Notes under the pieces: generated by a model
The model's database searches: none
Seen by the model: the letters and a program-made list of their open reading frames with translations, nothing else
What the model was told of the DNA's origin: nothing
Program-made: the position numbers and the translations under genes
In this document: piece by piece, positions 26,014-34,779 of the stretch
Numbering within the stretch: the stretch's first letter is position 1
Layout: every line of letters starts with the position of its first letter
DNA from: an uncultured Arthrobacter sp.
GTDB lineage: Bacteria > Actinomycetota > Actinomycetes > Actinomycetales > Micrococcaceae
Length of the DNA stretch: 64,000 nt
Direction of reading: 5' to 3'
Assembly (NCBI RefSeq): GCF_902805515.1
Contig: NZ_CADCTE010000001.1
Location: 62,001 to 126,000 of the forward strand

Positions 26014-26607
26014 ATGGAAACGCTGCAACGCATCGAACGCTTCACCCTGGTGCAGAAGCTCACCGTGCTGGTGAACCGTTACGAAATCCGTGCCACCGAC
26101 GACGCCGGCGCACCGGGCGCCCTGCTCGCCGTCGCCCAGCAGAAGCGGGCGGCCTTTCGGGAACAGGTCACCTTCTACGCGGACGAAGGGAGAACCACCG
26201 CTCTGTTCTCGTTTCGGGCTCGGCAAAGCCTCGACGCCGGGGCCACCTATGACGTGTTCGACGTCGGCGGCAGGCCGATCGGCAGCTTCCGGAAAGACTT
26301 CGGCAAGTCCCTGCTGCGCTCCACCTGGCACCTCGACGCCAAAGGAGTGAAGGCCGTGGGCAGCGAACGCAGCGCCGGCGTGGCGGTGGCCAGGCGGCTG
26401 TGGGACCTGACGCCGATCGCCGACTTCCTCCCATCCCCGTTCCTGTTCCACTTCGACTTCCTCGACACGGCCGGTCAGCCTGTCCTGACCTCGGAACGCC
26501 GCCGGTCGCTGGGCGACAGCTATCGAGTCACCGTCCCCGGAGGGCAGGTTGATGGGCGGGTCGCCGCCGCCATGGCCGTCGCCCTCGACGCACTGCAGGC
26601 CCGGTAG
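26014..26607 (+). CDS. LURP-one/scramblase-like (Tubby C-fold) protein
   Basis: This protein of about 197 residues begins METLQRIERFTLVQKLTVLVNRYEI and continues with repeated beta-strand patterns, YDVFDVGGRPIGSFRKDF and FDFLDTAGQPVLTSERRR. The arrangement, strands ending in 'D..G..IG' turns and a late hydrophobic segment, matches the Tubby-like C-terminal domain found in LURP-one-related proteins. Bacterial members have no established role. GAGGAAAAGAAGAACA before the ATG supports this start. It stands alone. Confidence 0.6.
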   Translation: METLQRIERFTLVQKLTVLVNRYEIRATDDAGAPGALLAVAQQKRAAFREQVTFYADEGRTTALFSFRARQSLDAGATYDVFDVGGRPIGSFRKDFGKSLLRSTWHLDAKGVKAVGSERSAGVAVARRLWDLTPIADFLPSPFLFHFDFLDTAGQPVLTSERRRSLGDSYRVTVPGGQVDGRVAAAMAVALDALQAR

Positions 26608-26917
26608 TTCCCGGCAGTTGGCGACGCCCCTGCGACGGCGACAGCCGGGCCGGGGGCGCGTCGCGGCCCCGCGGGAATAATGTAAGTGGCCGGCAACTTA
26701 GACGGGGTGGGAGGACGGTGTCCCCGGATCACCCCCACAAGGAGTTCCACTCCGGCCGTCCCGGGCACGGCATCCGGCGTCATTCGAAAGACGTACGACG
26801 GCGTGCCCCGGGATCATCCCTGAGGCCGGTTACCGGGCACCTGCCCCGGCCTAGGTTGGGAGAAAGCCTGCAGAAGCAGGCTTCCAGAACGCATTTCACT
26901 ATTCGAAGGACGCAGTC
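26608..26917 (+). promoter_or_regulatory. Gene-free promoter region of the DrrAB-type exporter
   Basis: No gene is seen. A near-palindrome TAAGTGGCCGGCAACTTA lies at 26683-26700 beside TAATGT, resembling an operator over a -10. A GC-rich hairpin (GGCGACGCCCC near 26618 with GGGGGCG...GTCGC near 26653) may terminate the preceding gene. TATTCGAAGGACGCAGTC provides the ribosome-binding region of the ATPase gene at 26918. Confidence 0.45.
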
Positions 26918-27871
26918 ATGATCGAGGCACAGGCACTCTCAAAGCGGTACGGAACCAAGACCGCCGTCGACGCTGTGTCGTTCACCGTGCAGCCCGGCAA
27001 GGTGACGGGATTCCTTGGCCCGAACGGTGCGGGCAAGTCCACCACCATGCGCATGATCGTGGGCCTCGACAACCCGAGCGGTGGCCGGGCCGCCGTGAAC
27101 GGGCTGCCCTACGCCCAGCACAAGGCGCCCCTGCGCGAGCTGGGAGCCCTGCTGGACGCCAAGGCGGTCCATCCCAAGCGCTCCGCCTACACCCACCTGC
27201 GCGCCCTGGCCGCGACCCACGCCATCCCGGACAGCAGGGTCCGGGAAGTCATCGAACTGGCAGGTCTCGGTCCCGTCGCCAAGAAGCGCGTGGGCGGATT
27301 CTCGCTCGGGATGGGGCAGCGCCTGGGGATCGCCTCTGCGCTCCTCGGCGATCCGCAGACCGTCATCCTCGATGAACCGGTCAACGGACTGGACCCCGAG
27401 GGCGTCCAGTGGGTGCGCCGCCTTGCCAAGTCTCTCGCCGCCGAGGGGCGCACCGTCTTCCTCTCCTCGCACCTCATGTCGGAGATGGCACTCACGGCCG
27501 ATCACCTTATCGTGATCGGGCGCGGACGCATCATCGCCGACGCTCCGATCCAGTCGATCATCGACGGTCAGGGTGCGGCCCGGGTCCGGGTCCGCGCGGA
27601 CCGGCCCCAGGACCTCCTCGGCAGCCTCGCCGCCGACGGCGTCTCCTCGCAGATCCTGGAGCCCGAACTGCTCGAGGTCACCGGTGTGGAGCCCCGCCGG
27701 ATCGCGGAAATCGCAGTACGCAACGGCGTCCTGATCTACGAACTGACACCGATCCAGGTGTCCCTCGAGGACGCCTACATGCAGCTCACCTCTCAAGAAG
27801 TCGAATACTCCTCGCAAAGTCCGCTCTCCAGCGGTCTCCTTGCGGCTTCAACCGAAGGACCCCGAGCATGA
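26918..27871 (+). CDS. ABC exporter ATP-binding protein, DrrA type
   Basis: This 317-residue ATPase has Walker A GPNGAGKSTTMRMI, the signature FSLGMGQRLGIASALL, Walker B TVILDEPVNGLDPEG and the switch SSHLMSEM, followed by a C-terminal domain of about 90 residues as in drug exporters (DrrA, bacitracin BcrA). With the permease encoded next it should export a hydrophobic compound or respond to antibiotic stress. Its stop overlaps the permease start (ATGA). A two-component system follows in the same direction. Confidence 0.92.
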   Translation: MIEAQALSKRYGTKTAVDAVSFTVQPGKVTGFLGPNGAGKSTTMRMIVGLDNPSGGRAAVNGLPYAQHKAPLRELGALLDAKAVHPKRSAYTHLRALAATHAIPDSRVREVIELAGLGPVAKKRVGGFSLGMGQRLGIASALLGDPQTVILDEPVNGLDPEGVQWVRRLAKSLAAEGRTVFLSSHLMSEMALTADHLIVIGRGRIIADAPIQSIIDGQGAARVRVRADRPQDLLGSLAADGVSSQILEPELLEVTGVEPRRIAEIAVRNGVLIYELTPIQVSLEDAYMQLTSQEVEYSSQSPLSSGLLAASTEGPRA

Positions 27872-28755
27872 CCACGCCAGCCACCACCGCACCCACCCCC
27901 GCCCTGCCGGACCCGCGTCCGCATCCTCGGCACGAATTCGGATCCGACGTCTCCTTCGGCCGGGTCCTGAAGTCCGAGTGGATCAAGATCACCAGCGTGC
28001 CCTCGACGGTCATCCTGATCATCATCACCACCGTCGTCATGATCGGCCTGGCGGCCCTGCTCGCCTGGCAGACCACCCTGTCGCTCAACCTCGAGGCTGA
28101 TCCCGAGATGGCCGCGCAGATGCAGGGGTCGTCCGACGCCGCTTCCGCCGCACTCGGCATCCCGGGGTCGGGCCTCGCCTTTGGGCAGCTCCTCATCGCG
28201 TCGCTCGCCGTGGTGCTCATCGCGTCCGAGTGGGGAACCGGAATGATCCGCTCGACCCTGGTTGTCGTTCCGCGCCGGAGCCTCGCCCTGCTCGCTAAAC
28301 AGTCCGTCATGGCCGGCATCTCCTTCATCGTGGGTGCTGGGTCGGCCCTCGTTGCCTACTTCGTCGTCCAGCCCGTCCTGAACACCGCGGATCTGGGCTT
28401 TGCCCTCAGCGACGACGGTGCGCTCCTGCACATCGTGAACACCGGGCTGGTGCTTGCCCTCGTCTCCATCTTCGCGATGTCCATCGGCACCCTGATCCGC
28501 AACACCGCGGGCGGGGTCGTCACCTCGATCGGCGTCCTGCTCGTCCTGCCGATCCTCTTCACCGTCTTCGGTGCGGGCACGGAGTGGGTTGCCGACGCTG
28601 CGCGGTTCCTGCCGAGTTCCGGCGGAGATCAGATGGTGGCGACAACCATCGCCGAGGGTGCCTTCACCCAGTGGCAGGGTGCCTTGATACTTGGCGGTTG
28701 GTCGCTCCTGCTCCTGACCGCATCGCTTGCCGTCACCAGGAAGCGGGACGTCTGA
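27868..28755 (+). CDS. ABC exporter permease (ABC-2 type)
   Basis: This permease of about 295 residues has an N-terminal Pro/Thr-rich cytoplasmic tail, then VLKSEWIKITSVPSTVILII, the entry into six membrane helices, with a large extracellular loop after the first helix (LNLEADPEMAAQMQGSSD). It is the partner of the DrrA-type ATPase, to which it is translationally coupled. The pattern is that of BcrB or lantibiotic-type self-protection exporters; the substrate is unknown. Confidence 0.88.
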   Translation: MTTPATTAPTPALPDPRPHPRHEFGSDVSFGRVLKSEWIKITSVPSTVILIIITTVVMIGLAALLAWQTTLSLNLEADPEMAAQMQGSSDAASAALGIPGSGLAFGQLLIASLAVVLIASEWGTGMIRSTLVVVPRRSLALLAKQSVMAGISFIVGAGSALVAYFVVQPVLNTADLGFALSDDGALLHIVNTGLVLALVSIFAMSIGTLIRNTAGGVVTSIGVLLVLPILFTVFGAGTEWVADAARFLPSSGGDQMVATTIAEGAFTQWQGALILGGWSLLLLTASLAVTRKRDV

Positions 28756-28763
28756 TCGCCCCC

Positions 28764-28796
28764 TACACTCGCACCATGGAATCGACCCATGAGTGA
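28764..28796 (+). promoter_or_regulatory. Leaderless promoter with six-codon upstream ORF overlapping the kinase start
   Basis: TACACT at 28764-28769 is followed six bases later by an ATG at 28776 that begins a six-codon frame (MESTHE) ending in TGA at 28794-28796. The kinase ATG at 28789 lies inside this frame in another register and has no Shine-Dalgarno. This suggests the kinase has its own promoter and is translated by re-initiation after the mini-ORF. Confidence 0.5.
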
Positions 28797-30114
28797 CACG
28801 CCCTCGGTGAGGGGGTCCGCGCAAGGAACGGACGGGGGCTCCCTCACCGAGCTCAATGCCCGCAGGCGCGGTCCCCTCCGGCGGTACTTCCGCCGCCACC
28901 CCCGGACGATGGACGCCGTCGTCGTCCTGGTGTTCCTGGTAATCGCCCTCCCCGATGCGATCGTCGTGACCGTGGAGTCCGGCAACGGGCCGGGCGTGAC
29001 CGGCGTTCTCCTGGCGGCCGGAGCGCTCGCCGTCCGCCGCGGCCGACCCCTGATAGTCCTCGCCCTCGTGGCGTTGCTTGAGACACCGGTAACCCTCCTC
29101 ACCGGGGGGACCGTCGCTGTCAGCGCCGCCGTCCAGATCGCCCTGTACACCGTGGCTGTGGCCCATCCGCTGAGGAAGTCCCTCCCCGCAGCGGTTGGTG
29201 CAATTATCCTGACGGTCTCCGCCATCCTCCTGTTGCCGAACGAAAGATTCGCCGAAGCGCCCGGCGTCATCTTCCTGCTGATCGGGTTCCTCGTGATGTT
29301 GTTGGCCGTCGCGTTCGGGATCGGGGTCAGCGTCCGGCGCGGCCGCGAGCACGAGGACGAGGTACGCCGTTGGGCCGCCCGCAACGCGGAACTGGCCTCG
29401 GCGGAGGAACGGAACCGCATCGCCCGGGAGATGCACGACGTGATTGCGCACTCCCTGACGGTCATGGTGGCGCTCGCCGATGGTGCCGCCGTCGTGATGA
29501 AGCGCGACTCCGACCGTGCGCTGGCCGTCCTCGGTGAGCTTTCCAGCACGGGCCGCGCGGCAACCGCCGACATGCGCCGGGTCCTCGGCGTCCTCCGCCT
29601 TGAGGCACGGGCCGGTTCCCTTGAGCCGCTGCCGGCGTCGGGTTCGCTGGCGCAGCTGTTCGACGGCTTCCGTGCGGCAGGCCTGCCGCTGCGCGTGACG
29701 AGCAGTGGGCCGGGGCTGCCTGAGGATCCGGCATTCCAGCTCACCGTGTACCGGATCATCCAGGAGTCACTGACCAACGTCCTGCGTTACGGCAAGAGCG
29801 TCACGGCCGTGGATGTCTCCATCGCGAGGGCCGGGGACCGGGTGGCCCTGCGGGTCTCCGACGACGGGCGGGGCGCCATGGACCAAGCGGTGTCCCTCGG
29901 CTCCAGCCGGGGTGTCGCCGGCATGCGGGAGCGCGCCGCAATATATTCAGGTACCGCCCAAAGCGGTGCGAGGCCCTCGGGCGGCTGGGTCGTTGAGGCG
30001 CAGCTGATTGTTCCGGACACCGGCGACGGTGCGGGACACCAGGAGAGGAAAAGGAACAATGACAACGAACCCCACCACGCAGGGCGCACCCATTCGGGTC
30101 CTGCTCGCCGATGA
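28789..30114 (+). CDS. Sensor histidine kinase, HisKA_3 type
   Basis: This 441-residue membrane sensor kinase has four or more N-terminal helices without a sizeable outside domain, the phospho-acceptor region [20 protein letters not shown] and a GHKL ATPase domain ([10 protein letters not shown], then [14 protein letters not shown]). The last 55 bases overlap the response-regulator gene, which is unusual, and the tail ([20 protein letters not shown]) is probably a non-essential read-through end. It should sense exporter substrate or envelope stress. A paralogous kinase system occurs at 4403-5623. Confidence 0.9.
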   Translation: MSDTPSVRGSAQGTDGGSLTELNARRRGPLRRYFRRHPRTMDAVVVLVFLVIALPDAIVVTVESGNGPGVTGVLLAAGALAVRRGRPLIVLALVALLETPVTLLTGGTVAVSAAVQIALYTVAVAHPLRKSLPAAVGAIILTVSAILLLPNERFAEAPGVIFLLIGFLVMLLAVAFGIGVSVRRGREHEDEVRRWAARNAELASAEERNRIAREMHDVIAHSLTVMVALADGAAVVMKRDSDRALAVLGELSSTGRAATADMRRVLGVLRLEARAGSLEPLPASGSLAQLFDGFRAAGLPLRVTSSGPGLPEDPAFQLTVYRIIQESLTNVLRYGKSVTAVDVSIARAGDRVALRVSDDGRGAMDQAVSLGSSRGVAGMRERAAIYSGTAQSGARPSGGWVVEAQLIVPDTGDGAGHQERKRNNDNEPHHAGRTHSGPARR

Positions 30115-30763
30115 CCAGCCGCTGCTCCGGATGGGTTTCCGGCTGATCCTCGAGGGCGAGCCGGATCTCGAGGTGGTGGGGGAGGCCGGCACGGGGGAGG
30201 AGGCGGTCCGCCTTGCGGGCAGGCTGGTTCCCGACGTCGTCCTGATGGATGTGCGGATGCCGCTGGGGGATGGGATCGAGGCCACGCGGCGGATCACCGC
30301 ATCCGGGGTGGCATCGCGCATCATCATCCTGACCACCTTCGACCTCGATGAGTATGCGTTCGCCGGGCTGCAGGCCGGAGCGTCGGCCTTCCTGCTCAAG
30401 GATGTGGCGCCGTCGGACCTCGTCTCGGCGGTGCGCGTGGTGGCCAGCGGTGATGCGGTCGTCGCGCCGCGGGTCACCCAGCGGCTGCTGGAAACCTATG
30501 TGAGGTCACTGGCACCGGCGCAGGCAGCTCGAGCGGTGCCGGATAAGCGGCTGGCCGACCTGACCCCGCGGGAGCGGGAGGTCCTTGAGGCGGTGGCGGA
30601 AGGTCTGTCGAACGCTGAGCTGGCGAAACGGTTCTTCCTCTCGGAGGCGACGGTGAAGACCCACGTGCGGCGCATCCTGATGAAGCTCGGCCTTCGGGAC
30701 CGGGTGCAGGCGGTGGTATACGCCTACGAACACGGCATCGTGGTGCCCGGCCCGGCGCAGTGA
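30059..30763 (+). CDS. Response regulator, NarL/FixJ (LuxR HTH) family
   Basis: This regulator of about 234 residues begins [18 protein letters not shown], has the phospho-acceptor aspartate in [14 protein letters not shown] and ends with a LuxR helix-turn-helix ([20 protein letters not shown]). It is the partner of the kinase whose 3' end it overlaps. AGGAGAGGAAAAGGAACA precedes the ATG at 30059. It probably activates the exporter genes at 26918-28755. Confidence 0.93.
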   Translation: MTTNPTTQGAPIRVLLADDQPLLRMGFRLILEGEPDLEVVGEAGTGEEAVRLAGRLVPDVVLMDVRMPLGDGIEATRRITASGVASRIIILTTFDLDEYAFAGLQAGASAFLLKDVAPSDLVSAVRVVASGDAVVAPRVTQRLLETYVRSLAPAQAARAVPDKRLADLTPREREVLEAVAEGLSNAELAKRFFLSEATVKTHVRRILMKLGLRDRVQAVVYAYEHGIVVPGPAQ

Positions 30764-30809
30764 GCGGTTACCGCCCTGACTCCACAGGGGCGCCCGGCGG
30801 GACGGACGC

Positions 30810-31592
30810 TCAGTCCCGGGCGGCACGGGCCGCCAGCCCAGCGGCGTATCCGGCCGAATAGGCCTCTTCGGAACCCTGCCGGAACATGTCCTCTGCCGCC
30901 GGACGCACCAAACTCGCTGCGCCGGGGGTGGAGTCCAGGTCGGCGTCGTCGACCACGAAGCGCGAAAGTCCGCGGACGACGGCGACGGGGACCCCTTCGG
31001 CCTTTCCCTTGACCAGGTCGGCGGCGGCGGCAATTTCATCGCCGACCGCCGGAACCGATGCCTTAAGCAGGTGGCCTGAGCGGTCGCGGGTCCCGCGGAG
31101 GTCCTCAAGCACCTGCACCCCTGCCGCCCCGATGGCCGCATCCGTCTGGCCCTGCCGCCAGGGCCGGCCGAGCGTATCGGCCATGATGACGCCGAGCCGC
31201 AGCCCGGTGGCCTTCCTGAGGCTGCGGCACAGCCGCCGGGCCGAGGCGTCCGGGTCGACGGGCAGCAGCAGGACGGTGCCCGCCGCCGTATTGCTGGTAT
31301 CGACTCCCGCCGCCGCCGCGATGATCCCGTTGCGGTTCTCAACAATGCGCGTCACACCGCCGGGGTGGGTCCTGGTGGCGACGACCCTCACGGTTTCCCG
31401 GGTGATTGCCTCCTCCCGGTCCTCCGCCCGCACCAGGCGGCCCTCGGCTTTGGAGAAGATCTTCGACGACACCACGAGGATGTCGCCGTTCCGCAGCGTC
31501 CCGGCCGAGACCTCCCGGATCACTTCCCCCAGATCCGTACCCTCGGTGATTTCCCCGATTCCTTGGAGCGCGAAGGCCCGTAGCTGATCCAT
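30810..31592 (-). CDS. cofE: Coenzyme F420-0:L-glutamate ligase (CofE, N-terminal half of FbiB)
   Basis: This enzyme of about 260 residues adds glutamates to F420-0 with GTP. Conserved family text includes GIGEITEGTDLGEVI, VVSSKIFSKAEGR, THPGGVTRIVENRNGIIAAAA and ADTLGRPWRQGQTDAAIG. Mycobacterial FbiB has an extra C-terminal flavin nitroreductase domain that reduces dehydro-F420-0; it is absent here and the protein ends soon after the ligase fold. The ATG at 31592 lies two bases after the upstream oxidoreductase stop codon, with GAGG about ten bases before it; GTG codons at 31598 and 31601 are alternatives. Coupled translation with an F420-dependent enzyme fits its role. Confidence 0.93.
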   Translation of the reverse strand: MDQLRAFALQGIGEITEGTDLGEVIREVSAGTLRNGDILVVSSKIFSKAEGRLVRAEDREEAITRETVRVVATRTHPGGVTRIVENRNGIIAAAAGVDTSNTAAGTVLLLPVDPDASARRLCRSLRKATGLRLGVIMADTLGRPWRQGQTDAAIGAAGVQVLEDLRGTRDRSGHLLKASVPAVGDEIAAAADLVKGKAEGVPVAVVRGLSRFVVDDADLDSTPGAASLVRPAAEDMFRQGSEEAYSAGYAAGLAARAARD

Positions 31593-31594
31593 GC

Positions 31595-32599
31595 TCACCA
31601 CCTCAGGGCGGGAAGGACGCTGCGGGAGAACTCATCGATCCACTCCCGCTGGTTGCGGCCGACGTTGTGGAGATAAATGGTGTCGAAGCCGAGGTCAACG
31701 AACCGCTGGATCTGCGCGCGGTGGACGTCGGGATCCGCCGAGATCACCATGCGCCCCTCAAAGTCCTCGGGCCGGACCAGTTTGGCCATCTGCTCGAGTT
31801 CAAAGGGCGAGCGGATGTCACCCTTCGGGAACTTCATGCCGCCGTTGGGCCACTCCGTCATCGCGTTGGCCAGGGCGGTCTCGTCGGTGTCGGCCCAGCT
31901 GAGGTGGAGCTGGAGGACCTTCTTCAGGGTGTCCGGGTCCTTGCCCGCCTCGGCCGCCCCCGCATGGAACCGCTCGAACAGCGACTCGATTTTCTCGAGC
32001 GGCGCGCCGACGGTGATCAGCCCGTCGGCGTGTTTGCCTGCCCGCTTCGCAGTCACGGGGCCGGCCGTCGCGACGTGGATTTCCGGCGGAACCTCGGGCA
32101 TGGTCCACAGCCGGGTCGATTCCATCTTGTAGTACTGACCGTTGTGGCGGACATCCCTGCCGGCCAGGGACGCCGTGAACAACTTCGTGATGATGTCGAT
32201 CGCCTCGAACATGCGGTTGATCCGCTCGGGGACCTCCGGCCAGTACCCGCCCACGATGTGCTCGTTCAGGGCCTCGCCTGAGCCCAGCCCGAGCCAGTGC
32301 CTGCCCGGATACATGGCGGCAAGGGTCGCCGAGGCCTGCGCCACCATCGCCGGGTGCCATCGGAACGTGGGCGTGGTGACGCCCGGTCCGAAGCCGCCGC
32401 GGGTGCGTTCACCCACGGCGGCCAGGACGTTCCACACGAACGAGGACTGCCCCTGGGCCGGCACCCAGGGCTGGAAATGATCGGCCGCCATCACCCCGCT
32501 GAAGCCTCTTTCCTCGGCGTAGGCGGCCAGCGCGACCGCCTCGGTCGGGTGGAACTGTTCGAGCATGGCGGCGTACCCGATGTTCGACGAGGTGGTCAT
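31595..32599 (-). CDS. F420-dependent LLM-class oxidoreductase, G6PDH (FGD-like) family
   Basis: This 334-residue enzyme of the luciferase-like monooxygenase class belongs to the group that includes F420-dependent glucose-6-phosphate dehydrogenase. Recognisable text is IGYAAMLEQFHPTEAVALAA, ADHFQPWVPAQGQSSFVWNV, GLGSGEALNEHI and LGFDTIYLHNVGRNQ. It either reduces F420 from a sugar phosphate or alcohol, or uses F420H2 to reduce a substrate. The ATG at 32599 is preferred over an ATG 28 codons upstream because homologous text begins here. It is coupled to cofE, a direct link of cofactor synthesis to use. Confidence 0.9.
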   Translation of the reverse strand: MTTSSNIGYAAMLEQFHPTEAVALAAYAEERGFSGVMAADHFQPWVPAQGQSSFVWNVLAAVGERTRGGFGPGVTTPTFRWHPAMVAQASATLAAMYPGRHWLGLGSGEALNEHIVGGYWPEVPERINRMFEAIDIITKLFTASLAGRDVRHNGQYYKMESTRLWTMPEVPPEIHVATAGPVTAKRAGKHADGLITVGAPLEKIESLFERFHAGAAEAGKDPDTLKKVLQLHLSWADTDETALANAMTEWPNGGMKFPKGDIRSPFELEQMAKLVRPEDFEGRMVISADPDVHRAQIQRFVDLGFDTIYLHNVGRNQREWIDEFSRSVLPALRW

Positions 32600-32649
32600 G
32601 GCAGTTTCTCTTTCACGGTAGAGGGAGGTGTGCCGGCAGGGGGCCGGTG

Positions 32650-33534
32650 CTAGCGGCGTGCCAGGGGGGCCAGTTCGCGCCACTCGGCGAGCGGGAGCCC
32701 CGGCTGCCCATTCATCACGTGCAGGGCCACATGGTCGGCACCTGCTGCGTGGTGTTCGGCGATGCGGTCCGCGATCCGATCCACACTGCCCCAGGCGACG
32801 GTGGCATCGATCAGCCGGTCGCTTCCGCCCGGGACGAGATCGGCATCGGTGAAGCCGAGGCGGCGCAGGTTGGCCTGGTAGGCCGGGAACCCGATAAACA
32901 TGCCCACACCGCGGCGGGCGATGGCGCGTGCGCGAGCGGGGTCTTCCTCGAGAACGACGCCGAGGTGCGGCGCGATCAACGCCTCCGCACCCAGGAGGTC
33001 CCGGTATCCCGCATTCGATTCGGCGGTGACCAGGAAGGGGTGGATACCCGCGGTGCGCCGGCCGGCGAGGTCGACCATGCGGGGGCCAAGGGCTCCGAGC
33101 AGGCGCTGGGAGGGCGGAAGGGCCGGTGCCGCGCCGTCGAGCAGGTCGAGGTACTTGTTCATCTCATTGATCGGAGTGGTGAAGTCCTTGCCGACGGCTG
33201 CGGCCGAGTGGGGATTGCTGACTCCGAACCCGCTCATCAGCCGGGGCCCGAACTTGCCAGTGAGGCGGTCGTGCTCGGCCGGGGCGACGTCGGCGTCCGC
33301 GCCCCAGATGCTCATGACACCGAAGGCGACGGCAGCCTCACTGCCGGCGTCGAGCATCCGCTCCGCTGCGTTCCACATGCCTGGGCCTCCCGCACCGACA
33401 AGCCAGATGGCACCCCAGCCCTGGGAGTGGAGCTCGGCTGCCACCTCGGTTGCCGCTGCTGGCTCGATGCCGCTGAGCTCAATGCTCCACATGCCAACCC
33501 GGCCGAGTGCTACGGGGGCGTTCTGATCATTCAT
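32650..33534 (-). CDS. F420-dependent LLM-class oxidoreductase, MSMEG_4141-like family
   Basis: This LLM oxidoreductase of about 294 residues begins VALGRVGMWSIELSGIEPAA and contains WGAIWLVGAGGPGMWNAAER and HHAAGADHVALHVMNGQPG, typical of the family called F420-dependent MSMEG_4141-type. Its substrate is unknown. It precedes the FGD-like enzyme on the same strand, so the order LLM - LLM - cofE may be one operon. The ATG at 33534 is chosen because the longer frame begins in low-complexity arginine-rich text. Direct repeats of CATACGAA lie upstream. Confidence 0.85.
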   Translation of the reverse strand: MNDQNAPVALGRVGMWSIELSGIEPAAATEVAAELHSQGWGAIWLVGAGGPGMWNAAERMLDAGSEAAVAFGVMSIWGADADVAPAEHDRLTGKFGPRLMSGFGVSNPHSAAAVGKDFTTPINEMNKYLDLLDGAAPALPPSQRLLGALGPRMVDLAGRRTAGIHPFLVTAESNAGYRDLLGAEALIAPHLGVVLEEDPARARAIARRGVGMFIGFPAYQANLRRLGFTDADLVPGGSDRLIDATVAWGSVDRIADRIAEHHAAGADHVALHVMNGQPGLPLAEWRELAPLARR

Positions 33535-33645
33535 GGGGTCTCCATCGTCCGGACCATGGCTGGGCGCGCTGCCTGCCAGGTGTTTCATTCGTATGCGTTT
33601 CGTATGTGCAAGGGCGGAGGAGTGTCCTCCGAGGCGCCGCCGGCG

Positions 33646-33682
33646 CACCCCACGGCCGCGGTTTCCGGAAGGCCGTGGGGTG
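33646..33682 (-). terminator. Terminator of the SDR gene
   Basis: CACCCCACGGCC at 33646-33657 pairs perfectly with GGCCGTGGGGTG at 33671-33682 around a 13-base loop, just downstream of the stop codon of the minus-strand SDR gene ending at 33699. Confidence 0.65.
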
Positions 33683-33698
33683 TGCTGGCTGGCGGGGC

Positions 33699-34448
33699 TC
33701 AGGCGGTCCAGCCGCCGTCGTTGGAGATGGTGGCTCCGGTGAGGTAGTTGGCTGCGTCGCTGGCGATCCAGGCGACGAGGGCCCCGACGTCGGCGGGGGT
33801 GCCGAAGCGCTTCAGGGCAGTCATGCCGGCCATGATGTGAGCGGATTCGCCATCGGCGGGGTTGCCGTCGGTGTCGATCGGGCCGGGCTGCAGGAGGTTG
33901 GCGGTGATACCGCGGGCCCCGAGGTCGCGGGCCAGGCCCTTGGTGAAGCCGACGAGGGCGGCCTTGCTCATGCCGTAGATCGCACCGCCGACGAAGGGGA
34001 TGCTGATGGCGTTGATGCTGCCGATGGTGATGATCCGGCCGCCGTCGGGAAGGTGCTTGAGGGCCTCCTGGGTGGTGTAGACGGTGCCGCGGATATTGAG
34101 GTCGATGGAGGCCTCGATGTGCTCGTCGGGGGTTTCGGTGAAGGGCTCGAACCAGCCGCCGCCCGCGTTGTTGACGAGGATGTCCAGGGAGCCGAGGGCG
34201 TCCACGGCGTCCCGGACGCCCTGGCGGGCGGCGTCGGGGTCGGAGTTGTTGGCGCGCACTGCAACGGCCTGGCCGCCGGCGGCGGTGATTTCGGCGACGA
34301 GGGCCTCGGCGGCGTCGGCGGAGGACCAGTAGGTCAGGGCGACGGTGGCGCCCTGGGCGGCCAGGGAGCGGGCGATGCCGGCTCCGATGCCGCGGGAGCC
34401 GCCGGTGACGAGGGCGGTCTTGCCGGAAAGGCTTGTGTTCTCAGACAT
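33699..34448 (-). CDS. SDR family oxidoreductase
   Basis: This 249-residue short-chain dehydrogenase has the cofactor loop TGGSRGIGAGIARSLA, NNAGGGW, the catalytic Ser region and the YGMSK pair (Tyr-x3-Lys), and ends GATISNDGGWTA, as in 3-oxoacyl-ACP reductase or glucose-1-dehydrogenase-like enzymes. It probably uses NADPH on a carbonyl or alcohol; the substrate is unknown. It is transcribed in the same direction as the F420-dependent enzymes but separated from them by a terminator. A CGTAC palindrome upstream may be its operator. Confidence 0.9.
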   Translation of the reverse strand: MSENTSLSGKTALVTGGSRGIGAGIARSLAAQGATVALTYWSSADAAEALVAEITAAGGQAVAVRANNSDPDAARQGVRDAVDALGSLDILVNNAGGGWFEPFTETPDEHIEASIDLNIRGTVYTTQEALKHLPDGGRIITIGSINAISIPFVGGAIYGMSKAALVGFTKGLARDLGARGITANLLQPGPIDTDGNPADGESAHIMAGMTALKRFGTPADVGALVAWIASDAANYLTGATISNDGGWTA

Positions 34449-34779
34449 TGGGTTCCTCAGGGGGAGTGGCCGTGGCCATGATTTTGTATCGTACGGTACG
34501 TATAACGAGCTGTGAATGAGGATATTCCCAATTCTGGACAGTTTGTTCTAAAAAAATGAGATCCAGTGTGTGGCTGCCGTGGGTGGAGTCACGGCGCGCC
34601 CCGGCGGGCCGTGACTCGAGTCATATTATGTTCCATGCGGTACGTATATCCCGTTTTAGGTGCTATTCTCGGAGCACCTCCATCGGCGCGTCTGCCGATC
34701 GGGTGGCCTCGATCTGGGCCACGGGTGGGCCAACTCCAGCGCTTCAAGCGAAGCGTTCCCTGCGCCCCCTGGACGGACA
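34449..34779. promoter_or_regulatory. Divergent promoter region of the SDR and F420-0 transporter genes
   Basis: No gene is seen. CGTACGGTACG at 34490-34500 is an inverted repeat. CGGTACGTATA occurs both at 34494-34504 and at 34638-34648. Between them GAGTCACGGC (34586-34595) pairs with GCCGTGACTC (34608-34617), with inner CGCC/GGCG extending the stem, and TGACTCGAGTCA (34612-34623) is a perfect palindrome. These look like operators or a terminator and probably coordinate the two divergent genes. Confidence 0.5.

Noticed and set aside
27793-29451. Minus-strand open frame of about 550 codons
   Set aside because: Antisense to the exporter permease and histidine kinase, both with intact motifs.
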